64,000 nucleotides of DNA. Origin: CAZAJT01 sp964485585. GTDB lineage: Bacteria > Patescibacteriota > Microgenomatia > UBA1406 > GWC2-37-13. A program made the translations under genes and the position numbers. The notes under the pieces were generated by a model. The model saw only the letters and a program-made list of their open reading frames with translations. It was not told the origin of the DNA and did not search any database. Numbering within the stretch: the stretch's first letter is position 1; every line of letters starts with the position of its first letter. Location: positions 1 through 64,000 of the forward strand of contig CAZAJT010000001.1 of assembly GCA_964485585.1 (NCBI GenBank), given 5' to 3'. This document shows positions 14,881 to 22,635 of this stretch, piece by piece.

Positions 14881-16326
14881 CTATAAGACAGATTGTACCA
14901 CATCCCCTACGTTAGTGTCAAGCGGCGGATTCATGACAATTCCTGCTTCCTGGTCTTTCTTTACCTCAGAGACAGCTTTTGCCCGTTGTTTTAATGAGAC
15001 CAGCTTTGTTTTCCCTATAAGATTTTTTCCTCTGAACACTTCAAGATTGTCACCAAGGTTGAGTTTTCCTTTCGTTACGGTTATGCCGTATACGTTTTCA
15101 CCCTCTATCAGGAAAGTGGCGAGGATTTTTGCCTCCCCTTTCAAAGTTTTCTCGCGTAATTCCTTCTCTTTTAGTAAATCTGCTACCTCTCCGAGTTCTT
15201 CTAGGAGTTTGTAGATAATATTATAGGTTCTAATCACAATTTTTTCCTGTTTTGCAACCTCATTTACCTCGTCCCCGAGATATACTGAAAAACCAATAAT
15301 GATTGATTGTGTTGTTTTGGCAAGAAAAACATCCGAGTGGTTAATATTTCCAACGCTACTCATAACGATTTTCACATGGGGATTATTACCGAGAGTGTTG
15401 ATAATGGCGTCTAATGAGCCTTGAGAATCTGCTTTTACTATGAGTGATAATTTTTTGTCTTCTGGTTTTTGCAGGAGATTGTCCATAGTGATCATTTTCA
15501 GCTCATGCGGTTGGACTTCTTGTTTTAATGTCTGTTGTGGTGTCGAGGTGATCTTCATCCCCACTGCAGGCATGGTTTTGAATCCCAAAACCTCTATCGG
15601 CATTGAAGGTTGAGCAACAGTTACGACATCACCGAGGTCATTCACCATCGATCTCACCCGCGCTTTTGATTCTCCCGCATAGATGGTGTCGCCGACTCGC
15701 AATATGCCATCTTTTACTATGATGCTTACGACAATACCCCGCTCATCTTTTTTAGTTTCAATAATATGCGCAAGCGGCGGTGTTGCCGGATCATATACGA
15801 GTTTGAGGTCTGCGGCGATAAGGAGTAATAGTTCAAGCAATTCTGATACATGGCTACCGGTTTTTGCAGATATTTCAATAGTTGGTACCGTGCCACCCTT
15901 ATCTTCGACAATCACCTCATGTTTCACCAGATCGTTTTTTACTTTCGAAGGATTTGCGTCGGGGAGGTCTATTTTATTAATTGCTACAACAAATGGTATT
16001 TGAGCGCTCTTGATGTGAGATATGGATTCTATTGTTTGTGGTTTGAGTGAATCTTTCGCATCGATGAGAAGGATTGCGATATCGGCGATCGTTGCGCCTC
16101 GCGCCCGAAGCATCGAGAACGCTTCATGTCCGGGTGTATCGATAAAGGTGATGCGATTCGTGGTGTATCCTTTGACTGGTACCGTAATGGCATATGCGCC
16201 GATTCGCTGCGTTATACCACCATGTTCCTTTTCAGCGATACGACTTTTACGAATGTAGTCGAGCAATGTGGTCTTTCCGTGATCAACGTGGCCTAATATA
16301 GTGACTACTGGTGGTCTTGGTTTCAT
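14881..16326 (-). CDS. infB: Translation initiation factor IF-2, minimal form
   Basis: A 481-residue GTPase that brings initiator tRNA to the 30S subunit. The protein begins almost directly at the G domain: P-loop GHVDHGKTT at residues 12-20, switch II DTPGHEAF, and NKID. The EF-Tu-like domain II, domain III and the C-terminal initiator-tRNA-binding domain follow. The N-terminal extension of several hundred residues seen in most bacteria is absent. The gene order nusA-infB-DHH is the common bacterial one, but rbfA is missing between infB and the DHH gene. Confidence 0.94.
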   Translation of the reverse strand: MKPRPPVVTILGHVDHGKTTLLDYIRKSRIAEKEHGGITQRIGAYAITVPVKGYTTNRITFIDTPGHEAFSMLRARGATIADIAILLIDAKDSLKPQTIESISHIKSAQIPFVVAINKIDLPDANPSKVKNDLVKHEVIVEDKGGTVPTIEISAKTGSHVSELLELLLLIAADLKLVYDPATPPLAHIIETKKDERGIVVSIIVKDGILRVGDTIYAGESKARVRSMVNDLGDVVTVAQPSMPIEVLGFKTMPAVGMKITSTPQQTLKQEVQPHELKMITMDNLLQKPEDKKLSLIVKADSQGSLDAIINTLGNNPHVKIVMSSVGNINHSDVFLAKTTQSIIIGFSVYLGDEVNEVAKQEKIVIRTYNIIYKLLEELGEVADLLKEKELREKTLKGEAKILATFLIEGENVYGITVTKGKLNLGDNLEVFRGKNLIGKTKLVSLKQRAKAVSEVKKDQEAGIVMNPPLDTNVGDVVQSVL

Positions 16327-16365
16327 AATTGAAAAGGGTTAAGCGGTAAGGGTTAAAGGGAAGTT

Positions 16366-17406
16366 TTACGCTTCGCCCTTATCGTTTTCAACCGACTCCT
16401 TAACTTCTGTTTCCACGTGCTCATCTGGGATGGGTGGAGGAGCTGGTTTCTTTTGAGAAGCGGCCTGTACAATATCTATTTCGTAACTAGTCAGCTTTGA
16501 TGCAAGGTTGACGTTAATACCGTTTTTACCAATTGCAAGGGGAGCTTGTGATTCATCAACGTTTACTGTAGCTTTTTTTGCCTCTTCATCAAGATGAACG
16601 TCGAGAATCTTTGCCGGTGAGAGCGCTGCGGTGAGAAAGATTTTTATATCGCTATTCCATTGAATAATATCAATCTTCTCCTGACCTCCGAGTTCGTCAG
16701 TGACGGTTTGCACCCGCACCCCCTTTTGACCAACGCATGCGCCAACCGGGTCAACGCCACCCTGACTGCTAAAAACTGCGAGTTTTGCCCGCTCACCTGG
16801 CTCACGTACGATTATTTTAATTTCTACCGTGCCATTACTTATTTCAGGCACCTCGCGTTTAAATAGCTCTGCGATTAATTGTGGATCGTTTCGAGAAAGA
16901 ATGATACGAGAATAACCGTGCTTATCTTCATTAATATCTTTAAGAAAAAATAGTAAGGAAGTATTTACCGCATACTTTTCATTTCTGATTTGTTCTTCTC
17001 GGGGAAGTACCGCCTCGGTTTTCCCAATATCAACATACGCACTATAGCCATCGTATCGTATAACCCTGCCACGGATTAGTTGTCCTATTTGGGATTTGTA
17101 GTGTGCGATGACTGTTTTTTTTTCAGCCTCTCGTATTTTCTGAAGAATCACTTGTCGCGCCGTTTGTGCAGCTATTCTTCCAAATCCCGCAGGTGTAATA
17201 TCTTGACCGTCTTTGAGGATCTTGGTTTCGCCAGTTTCTTTATTAATTTTCACTTCTACATCTTCTTCAAACATCTCTGGATACTCTTTCTTGAATGCTG
17301 CGATTATGGCAGCTTCAATAGATTGAATGACGTCGTCAGCCGAGATGCCCCTTTCAGTTGCAACCTGATTTAAGGCTAATGCAAATTCGCTTCTGATAAT
17401 ACTCAT
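16366..17406 (-). CDS. nusA: Transcription termination/antitermination factor NusA
   Basis: A 346-residue RNA-polymerase-binding factor. The N-terminal polymerase-binding domain begins MSIIRSEFALALNQVATERGIS. An S1 domain follows (GQLIRGRVIRYDGYSAYVDIG), then two KH domains with GACVGQKGVRVQTVTDELGGQEKIDII and PLAIGKNGINVNLASKLT. The C-terminal acidic repeats of proteobacterial NusA are absent, as in many bacteria. It sits 39 bp upstream of infB in the same transcription direction. Confidence 0.95.
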   Translation of the reverse strand: MSIIRSEFALALNQVATERGISADDVIQSIEAAIIAAFKKEYPEMFEEDVEVKINKETGETKILKDGQDITPAGFGRIAAQTARQVILQKIREAEKKTVIAHYKSQIGQLIRGRVIRYDGYSAYVDIGKTEAVLPREEQIRNEKYAVNTSLLFFLKDINEDKHGYSRIILSRNDPQLIAELFKREVPEISNGTVEIKIIVREPGERAKLAVFSSQGGVDPVGACVGQKGVRVQTVTDELGGQEKIDIIQWNSDIKIFLTAALSPAKILDVHLDEEAKKATVNVDESQAPLAIGKNGINVNLASKLTSYEIDIVQAASQKKPAPPPIPDEHVETEVKESVENDKGEA

Positions 17407-17475
17407 GGATTAATTCTATCATAAAAGCCGTTAAATTCAATGAAGCGTTAATAGGGTGTAGTCGCAATATTTTGT

Positions 17476-18177
17476 TTATTCTTCTTTGACTTCTTTCGCT
17501 TGTTCTGCAGGTGCGGTAGGGGTTTCTCCTTCTTGCTCTTCTTCAGGTTTTTCTATAACTTCAGGCGCAGCTACTGCTGTTTCCGGTGTAATACTCTCTT
17601 CTTTATGAGCTATGATAGATACGATGATGGTTTCCGGATCTTGCTTAATTTCATAATCTGGTGATTTCGGTAGATCTGCAATTTTGATATCTTGTCCAAG
17701 TTCTTGAATACGAGCAACATCAATGGTGATATGTTGGGGAATATTTTGAGGAAGTGCTTCGACAGTAAGATGTTCATGCTGTTTGAGCAGCACCCCTCCC
17801 AGTTGTGTAACCGCAACAGATTCTCCAACAATCTCAATCGGGACTTCTGTCTCAATTTTCTGTTTTAAGTCTATTTTTCTGAAATCCACATGAAGAATTT
17901 GATTCGTGACTGGATGATACTGTACGCTACGAATCAGTGTTGGGATAGACTGAGAGTCAAGGTTGAGGTATATAATGCCTGTTTCGTGGGCAATTTTATA
18001 TGCTTGGATAAAATCTTTGAAGGGTGTACTGATCGAGATTGAAGTGAATCCCGTGCCAAAAATATTTGCTGGAATCAAAGCGTTCTTTCTTAACTGTTTT
18101 ACCTTCTTGCCAACAATATCTCGCTTTTGAACGCTTAGCGTCACAGGTTCTTCCTTACTTTTTTTCTGTCGTGGCAT
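17476..18177 (-). CDS. rplY: 50S ribosomal protein L25 (Ctc/TL5 long form)
   Basis: A 233-residue 5S-rRNA-binding protein. The N-terminal L25 domain contains KRDIVGKKVKQLRKNALIPANIFG; the TL5 C-terminal beta domain contains QILHVDFRKIDLKQKIETEVPIEIVGE. An acidic, low-complexity tail rich in E, A and P ends the protein and may be dispensable. It follows the DUF4012 gene by 1 bp, so the two are probably co-transcribed. Confidence 0.94.
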   Translation of the reverse strand: MPRQKKSKEEPVTLSVQKRDIVGKKVKQLRKNALIPANIFGTGFTSISISTPFKDFIQAYKIAHETGIIYLNLDSQSIPTLIRSVQYHPVTNQILHVDFRKIDLKQKIETEVPIEIVGESVAVTQLGGVLLKQHEHLTVEALPQNIPQHITIDVARIQELGQDIKIADLPKSPDYEIKQDPETIIVSIIAHKEESITPETAVAAPEVIEKPEEEQEGETPTAPAEQAKEVKEE

Positions 18178-18178
18178 A

Positions 18179-20446
18179 CTATTCTTTTACTAAATCAATA
18201 AAAAATATTTTGTCTGCCGATAGAACCGTATTATATATGATTGCGTTCCCTTTCACAAGTGGAGAAAAGTTTTGATTCGTAATGAAAATATTATTCGGTA
18301 GGGTAATTTTTAAGTTGAGATCCGAGTTTGGCGAACCAATCTGTTTTTGTACGATGAGTTGATACGCTCCTTGACCTGATCGTATTGATGGGGGTAGCTG
18401 ATAGGTAAGAGATACCGTTGTCTCCGACTGTGGCTTTATTTCAATATACATCCCCAGAGTTTTATAAAGATCTGTCCGTTCGTCAAATTCTTCTACTAAT
18501 GTATCGTTTTTTGTAATATTTTTTATGCTGGCTGTTTTTGGCAGGACAATCTGAAAATAGTTTTTATAGGTTCCCCCGGGAAACACTGCGTTGGGCGAAT
18601 CGTTTTTGAACACAATAGTTAATAGATTTTTAATACTGCTGTCGGAATTCAGTCTTATTTCTAAATTATAGGTTCTTGTAACAAAAAAGTTTGCTTTGTT
18701 TACCCCAAGATTCGCGTCTACCGGAAACAGATAATCTACCGTGCAATTCTTTGAAGAAGATGCGCAGGTCGGTACGATCATTTCTCCCGACCAGTACAGC
18801 GAATTAACAGTTTCCTGGAGATTCTGATCTTCAAAATAGAGAGCGGCTTGCTTTTCATCCAAGGTTTTTCTTAATGCTTGAAGCACCTGTGGCAGCTGCG
18901 TCTGTTCAAGGCTGATCAGTATCTGATTCACGACAGATGAGAGGAATTGTTTTTTTTGTAAAGAACCGGGAAAGAAATCTTTCTCAGCGTAGAGTTGAGC
19001 CTTCAGGTAAAAGTTATCTTTATTGATCGTTTCTCTAAAATCGGGAATGTACAGACTGCCAATAGCAGATAATAGATTTTGTATTGCGCTTGTGGTGATA
19101 ATGATTCCCCCGTCAAACCGGGAAGTTTCGAATTCCTTACTCAGGAAATTAACTGCCTCGAGGTAGTTTGTCCGAAAATCTGGAGAAAACGCCGAGTCTC
19201 TCAAAAACCAATGAGGTTGATTGAGGTACTTTATAATAGCTTTTGGTGGCGTTATATGTACCTTTAACTGTCCATCCGCGTCATACACATCGTATACCTG
19301 CAATTTCTGCACGGTCAGGTCTTTCACCGTAAGTATGCCGAATGATCCGATAAATCCCCCACCCGGGCGTATCTCCATATTATTTGCAAAAAGCAGTAAA
19401 TATTGTTTTTCCGAATCTTTGGCGAGAATCTGATTGGCAAATGGGATAAATTTTCTGAAAGTATTTATGAGCTCTGAAGTATCTTTCACCATTTTTTTTT
19501 GTTTCCTTAGACTACTATTCCATTCGGGTAGTTTTTGATATACAATAGAGAGATTTTCTTCAATGCTATCGATCTCCTTGGAGAGTTTGGTTACGCTATG
19601 AAGAATCTGTTCTTTTTCCTCGATCGTTTTATCTTTTTTTAAAGCGAGAGAAAGCAGGAGGGATCCGTCTTTTGAAAGCTGCTGAGCATGATAAAACGCT
19701 TTCGACGCTCGTTTGTTTGCCTCAATAAGGTTGTCAGGAAAAATAACGATGCCAAATAATAGGAGGGTCGGTCGTGCAAACATATAGAGGCTTTCACTGA
19801 CTGCGAGCGCACTCTGCGCTTTTTTGGCAGCAGCAGTGGCAGCATCTATTTGTCCATTTTTTAGTATCTTATTCGCTGCGCGAATATTGAACAGTGTCGC
19901 ATACAAAAGCGGAAAGATAAATAATGAATGAAGCGTGAAAATAAAGAATACAATCGTAAACACGATTGTTCTTGTTTGAAAAAAACTCCACGACCGACGT
20001 GATGTGTTTTTTTTCTGCAGCTTTACAGTCTCAATCAAATGCATTGATAATAAAACTTCCGTAGTTCGCGCAAATGAAAACCATAGTATTCTTTCAATCT
20101 CATTACTCGTAATTGCTTCAGGATGCTTAATACTGATTACTTTTATAGTAGTTCTCGCATGCGTCTGGATATAATTAGTCAGATGGAGTGCTTTAGCGTG
20201 GTTATCCACCACTATGAATACAATCTTTTTCCCCGTTTGATCTATAAGGGTATTAATGAAGTGAGGGTTGTTCACAACATAAAAAACATCAAACTGATTT
20301 ACAGTTTCTGGTAGATGAGGAGAAACGAATACCTCATTGTCAAACTTCTTAAGCTGATTTTTTAATTCTTCGAGGAAGAAATAGTGGCTATTACCGACTA
20401 TAAGTATTTGCTGTTTTTTTTTTAGCATTTCGGTTTTTAACTTCAT
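18179..20446 (-). CDS. DUF4012 membrane protein
   Basis: A 755-residue protein with an N-terminal domain of about 150 residues that looks like a cytoplasmic nucleotide-binding or NAD-like fold, one or two membrane helices near residues 155-185, a helical stretch, and a large DUF4012 domain. The DUF4012 signature LLLFANNMEIRPGGGFIGSFG is clear. The family is common in CPR bacteria and Chloroflexi, with no established function; an envelope role is inferred. It is transcribed from a leaderless promoter shared back to back with the nucleotidyltransferase gene at 20474. Confidence 0.85.
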   Translation of the reverse strand: MKLKTEMLKKKQQILIVGNSHYFFLEELKNQLKKFDNEVFVSPHLPETVNQFDVFYVVNNPHFINTLIDQTGKKIVFIVVDNHAKALHLTNYIQTHARTTIKVISIKHPEAITSNEIERILWFSFARTTEVLLSMHLIETVKLQKKNTSRRSWSFFQTRTIVFTIVFFIFTLHSLFIFPLLYATLFNIRAANKILKNGQIDAATAAAKKAQSALAVSESLYMFARPTLLLFGIVIFPDNLIEANKRASKAFYHAQQLSKDGSLLLSLALKKDKTIEEKEQILHSVTKLSKEIDSIEENLSIVYQKLPEWNSSLRKQKKMVKDTSELINTFRKFIPFANQILAKDSEKQYLLLFANNMEIRPGGGFIGSFGILTVKDLTVQKLQVYDVYDADGQLKVHITPPKAIIKYLNQPHWFLRDSAFSPDFRTNYLEAVNFLSKEFETSRFDGGIIITTSAIQNLLSAIGSLYIPDFRETINKDNFYLKAQLYAEKDFFPGSLQKKQFLSSVVNQILISLEQTQLPQVLQALRKTLDEKQAALYFEDQNLQETVNSLYWSGEMIVPTCASSSKNCTVDYLFPVDANLGVNKANFFVTRTYNLEIRLNSDSSIKNLLTIVFKNDSPNAVFPGGTYKNYFQIVLPKTASIKNITKNDTLVEEFDERTDLYKTLGMYIEIKPQSETTVSLTYQLPPSIRSGQGAYQLIVQKQIGSPNSDLNLKITLPNNIFITNQNFSPLVKGNAIIYNTVLSADKIFFIDLVKE

Positions 20447-20452
20447 AGGTTG

Positions 20453-20467
20453 ATTATATTGTATAAT
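20453..20467. promoter_or_regulatory. Symmetric bidirectional leaderless promoter
   Basis: ATTATATTGTATAAT contains TATAAT on both strands, as ATTATA-TTG-TATAAT. Each -10 box is exactly 6 bp from its start codon: 20446 on the minus strand and 20474 on the plus strand. The whole intergenic gap is 27 bp. Both transcripts should be leaderless, and two polymerases could not use it at the same time. Confidence 0.65.
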
Positions 20468-20473
20468 TAAGAA

Positions 20474-20956
20474 ATGACAAAAAAAATCTACGGTTATAAT
20501 GAGTTGCTACTTCTCACTATAAAACAATCATCAAAAAAATTAGTGCTTGTCGGTGGATGCTTCGACATTTTTCACTATGGACATCTGAGATTCTTATATG
20601 AAGCAAGGCGGGTCGGTGATGCATTAGTTGTTGCGCTTGAATCAGATGACTTCATTCGTATCCGCAAACAGCGAGAACCTATACATACGCAAGAACAACG
20701 AGCAGAGATTCTAGCCTCTCTAGATATAGTAGATTTCATAGTGCTCCTCCCATTTTTTAGTGGATATTCGGACTATTTAGCCTTTATTCAACAAATCAAA
20801 CCATCTATTATTGCAGTGACCGATCAAGATCCAAATAGAGAAGAAAAACAACGCCAGGCTGAAAGTGTCGGTGCAAAGCTCGAAGTCGTTTGTCCGCTTA
20901 TTCTTACTCCATCAACTACTTCTATTATTCGCTATGCGTCTATTTTTAGCAATTAA
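20474..20956 (+). CDS. Cytidylyltransferase-like nucleotidyltransferase (RfaE/TagD type)
   Basis: A 160-residue HxGH-superfamily nucleotidyltransferase. The motif GGCFDIFHYGHLRFLYEAR contains HYGH, the nucleotide-binding signature; QREPIHTQEQRAEILASLDIVD is the second typical segment. The ISSTT-type motif is replaced by TPSTTSIIRYA at the C-terminus. Related enzymes make CDP-glycerol, CDP-ethanolamine or ADP-heptose from a phosphorylated precursor; the substrate here is not evident. Its last 23 bp overlap the start of thpR. Confidence 0.85.
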   Translation: MTKKIYGYNELLLLTIKQSSKKLVLVGGCFDIFHYGHLRFLYEARRVGDALVVALESDDFIRIRKQREPIHTQEQRAEILASLDIVDFIVLLPFFSGYSDYLAFIQQIKPSIIAVTDQDPNREEKQRQAESVGAKLEVVCPLILTPSTTSIIRYASIFSN

Positions 20957-21467
20957 TTTGCCTGAAAAAGTAAAACGTAGTTTAGATTTACAGATTGCAG
21001 ATATTAAAAGGGAGTATAGGGCATTCAACTGGATTCCGTCTGAAAACTATCACATCACGCTCCATTTTTTTGGCGACGTTGCTCCCGCGGCACGCATCGC
21101 CCATATACTGGAAGAACTACTTTATGATATGAAATCATTTTATCTCTATTCTCATATTTGTGATCTTTTCATGAATCACAAAATCACTCTTTATGTTGGT
21201 TTCAGAAGAGATAGAAATCTTGAGATCGCCGTACATACAATTAAGGATTACTTTAATAGTAAAGATACTAATAAGTTTGTGCCGCATCTTACGATAGCCC
21301 GCTACAAAATACCTTCAAAACAGCAGTATTTATTACTGAAAAAGAAGCTTCATGCTGTTCCCGTAGAGCTGGAGTTTGCTGTGAAAAAACTGACTCTTTT
21401 TGAGACTATTGCGACAACGAAAAAACCTACATATACAAGGGTTGCAGAATTTACACTGGTACAATAA
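20934..21467 (+). CDS. thpR: RNA 2',3'-cyclic phosphodiesterase (2'-5' RNA ligase family)
   Basis: A 177-residue 2H-phosphoesterase. Both H-x-T/S-x motifs are visible: HITLHF near residue 41 and HLTIAR near residue 119. The family hydrolyses 2',3'-cyclic phosphates or ligates 2'-5' RNA ends. The ATG at 20934 is chosen because MRLFLAINLPEKVKRSL is the classic N-terminus of the family. Its start lies within the end of the preceding gene in another frame. The TAA stop lies within a 16 bp inverted-repeat arm. Confidence 0.9.
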   Translation: MRLFLAINLPEKVKRSLDLQIADIKREYRAFNWIPSENYHITLHFFGDVAPAARIAHILEELLYDMKSFYLYSHICDLFMNHKITLYVGFRRDRNLEIAVHTIKDYFNSKDTNKFVPHLTIARYKIPSKQQYLLLKKKLHAVPVELEFAVKKLTLFETIATTKKPTYTRVAEFTLVQ

Positions 21468-21589
21468 ATAATCTCGAGCTATATTTGTCATCCCGAACGC
21501 AGTGAGGGATCCCCTTACCAATACGTTAGCCTTAATAGGATTTCTCACTCCGCTCGGAATGACACTGTGTAGTCTCGAGATTATTTATT
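21463..21589. repeat. 16 bp perfect inverted repeat enclosing a REP-like element
   Basis: AATAAATAATCTCGAG (21463-21478) and its exact complement CTCGAGATTATTTATT (21574-21589) enclose the palindrome at 21486-21565. The left arm overlaps the thpR stop codon. It could act as a bidirectional terminator between thpR and the convergent DUF5679 gene. Confidence 0.8.
21486..21565. repeat. REP/MITE-like palindrome, GTCATCCCGAACG type
   Basis: TGTCATCCCGAACGCAGTGAG at the left pairs with CTCACTCCGCTCGGAATGACA at the right, with GGATCC and GGATTTCTC inner parts. It is a second sequence subtype of the palindromes at 12731, 29241 and 48433. Confidence 0.8.
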
Positions 21590-21605
21590 ATGGTTTTTTG
21601 TTAAA

Positions 21606-21749
21606 TTATGCTGCTACGAATTTCGTCATACCGGTTCCACAATCCGGACAGGTTGCCCTCAGCATTGGTTTACCATTTTTCGCTGTTTCCTTTCTCGTAT
21701 TTTCAACCTCTTTTTTCGCTCGGCATTTTACACAATACATAGTTGTCAT
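21606..21749 (-). CDS. DUF5679 small zinc-ribbon protein
   Basis: A 47-residue protein beginning MTTMYCVKCRAKKEVENTRK and ending with a second pair in TCPDCGTGMTKF. The two C-x2-C pairs form one zinc ribbon. It matches from memory the DUF5679 family, very small proteins common in CPR bacteria and some archaea. The start is well supported: GGGAGGTGA lies 6 bp upstream of the ATG, one of the few strong Shine-Dalgarno sequences in the window. It is probably co-transcribed with the membrane-protein gene upstream. Function unknown. Confidence 0.85.
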   Translation of the reverse strand: MTTMYCVKCRAKKEVENTRKETAKNGKPMLRATCPDCGTGMTKFVAA

Positions 21750-21782
21750 AGTAAATCACCTCCCTTCACCGACAATTATTAA

Positions 21783-22007
21783 TCATTGCATTCTCAAGAT
21801 CCGAAAAATATAATTACCCATACTAACAAAATAAAGGAGAATTTCAATAGCAAATAGTATTATAATAATCAAGAGACTTCTTTTTAAATCATGCGCAAAG
21901 AAGTTTTTTCCCGTGCTGTTTAATGGAACAGATTGTGTAGTCTGAAGCAATTTTGCTTTTTTTCTCATCTGAGTTTTCATTTTATCTCTTTTTGTTTTAG
22001 CAGGCAT
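21783..22007 (-). CDS. Small single-pass membrane protein
   Basis: A 74-residue protein with a very basic N-terminus (KTKRDKMKTQMRKKAK) and one transmembrane helix near residues 44-66 (SLLIIIILFAIEILLYFVSMG). Charge distribution predicts the N-terminus stays inside. It lies divergently from the DUF4446 gene and 33 bp upstream of the DUF5679 gene. I do not recognise a family, although size and topology recall small secretion-related proteins. Confidence 0.6.
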   Translation of the reverse strand: MPAKTKRDKMKTQMRKKAKLLQTTQSVPLNSTGKNFFAHDLKRSLLIIIILFAIEILLYFVSMGNYIFRILRMQ

Positions 22008-22030
22008 AGAATCTTATCATTCTAACCATA

Positions 22031-22059
22031 TTGACAGTGTTTTGTAAAGAGGTTACAAT
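22031..22059 (+). promoter_or_regulatory. Sigma-70-type leaderless promoter of the DUF4446 gene
   Basis: TTGACA (22031-22036), a 17 bp spacer and TACAAT (22054-22059), with 8 bp to the ATG at 22068. The predicted transcription start falls at or next to the start codon. Confidence 0.7.
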
Positions 22060-22067
22060 GATGAGCA

Positions 22068-22523
22068 ATGTATGGTTATACACTTGGGGCCATTGTTTTT
22101 TTGTGGCTTTTATTTTTAAGCTTTTTGGTATATAAGGCCCGGAGCCACTATTATACTTTAAGTCAACGCACAAAACGCCAGAGCATTGACGACATTCTAG
22201 ATGCGATTTTGGAACGCTCGGCAAAACTTGAGAAGGAGATCGAACACACCAAGAAAATGATTGATCAAATACAAGAAGATTCACAGTGTCATTTTCGGAA
22301 GCTGGGAATAGTAAGATTCAACCCGTTTGGTAGAACAAGTAGTGATCAAAGTTTTGTTATCGCTCTCCTCGATAAGACAGATAGAGGAGTTACCATCAAT
22401 TTTATTTACACTCATGAGGGAATAAGGGTATATGCAAAAACAATAAAAGATGGGAAAGGTGAAAAGTACGTCTTATCAGAAGAAGAACAAAAAGCGATCA
22501 AACATGCCCACACTATTCTGTAA
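22068..22523 (+). CDS. DUF4446 family protein
   Basis: A 151-residue protein with an N-terminal membrane helix (LGAIVFLWLLFLSFLVYKAR), a coiled-coil stretch (residues 40-70), and the DUF4446 signature LGIVRFNPFGRTSSDQSFVIALLDKTDRGV. The family occurs in Firmicutes and CPR bacteria and has no known function. The gene has a near-perfect promoter and a predicted leaderless start. A composite terminator-like hairpin begins inside its last codons. Confidence 0.88.
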   Translation: MYGYTLGAIVFLWLLFLSFLVYKARSHYYTLSQRTKRQSIDDILDAILERSAKLEKEIEHTKKMIDQIQEDSQCHFRKLGIVRFNPFGRTSSDQSFVIALLDKTDRGVTINFIYTHEGIRVYAKTIKDGKGEKYVLSEEEQKAIKHAHTIL

Positions 22524-22611
22524 TTAATGTTAGAATGATGTAATATTTACTACACACGGTACGCAAAATATTTTTGCACTGGTGTAGTTAACAAGAGAAT
22601 AGTGTTTTTTT
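22511..22611 (+). terminator. Composite terminator with nested hairpin
   Basis: CACTATTCT (22511-22519) pairs exactly with AGAATAGTG (22596-22604), followed by a run of seven T. Enclosed is a second perfect structure: CTACAC/GTGTAG (22550/22587 ends) with GCAAAA/TTTTGC inside. The left outer arm overlaps the last codons of the DUF4446 gene. The long enclosed region is unusual for a simple terminator. Confidence 0.6.
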
Positions 22612-22635
22612 GTTATTAGAAATTAATTTAAGAGT

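Noticed and set aside
21502..21813. A + strand frame of 103 codons
   Set aside because: It is antisense to the DUF5679 gene, which has a strong Shine-Dalgarno sequence and two zinc-binding cysteine pairs, and it also crosses a REP element.
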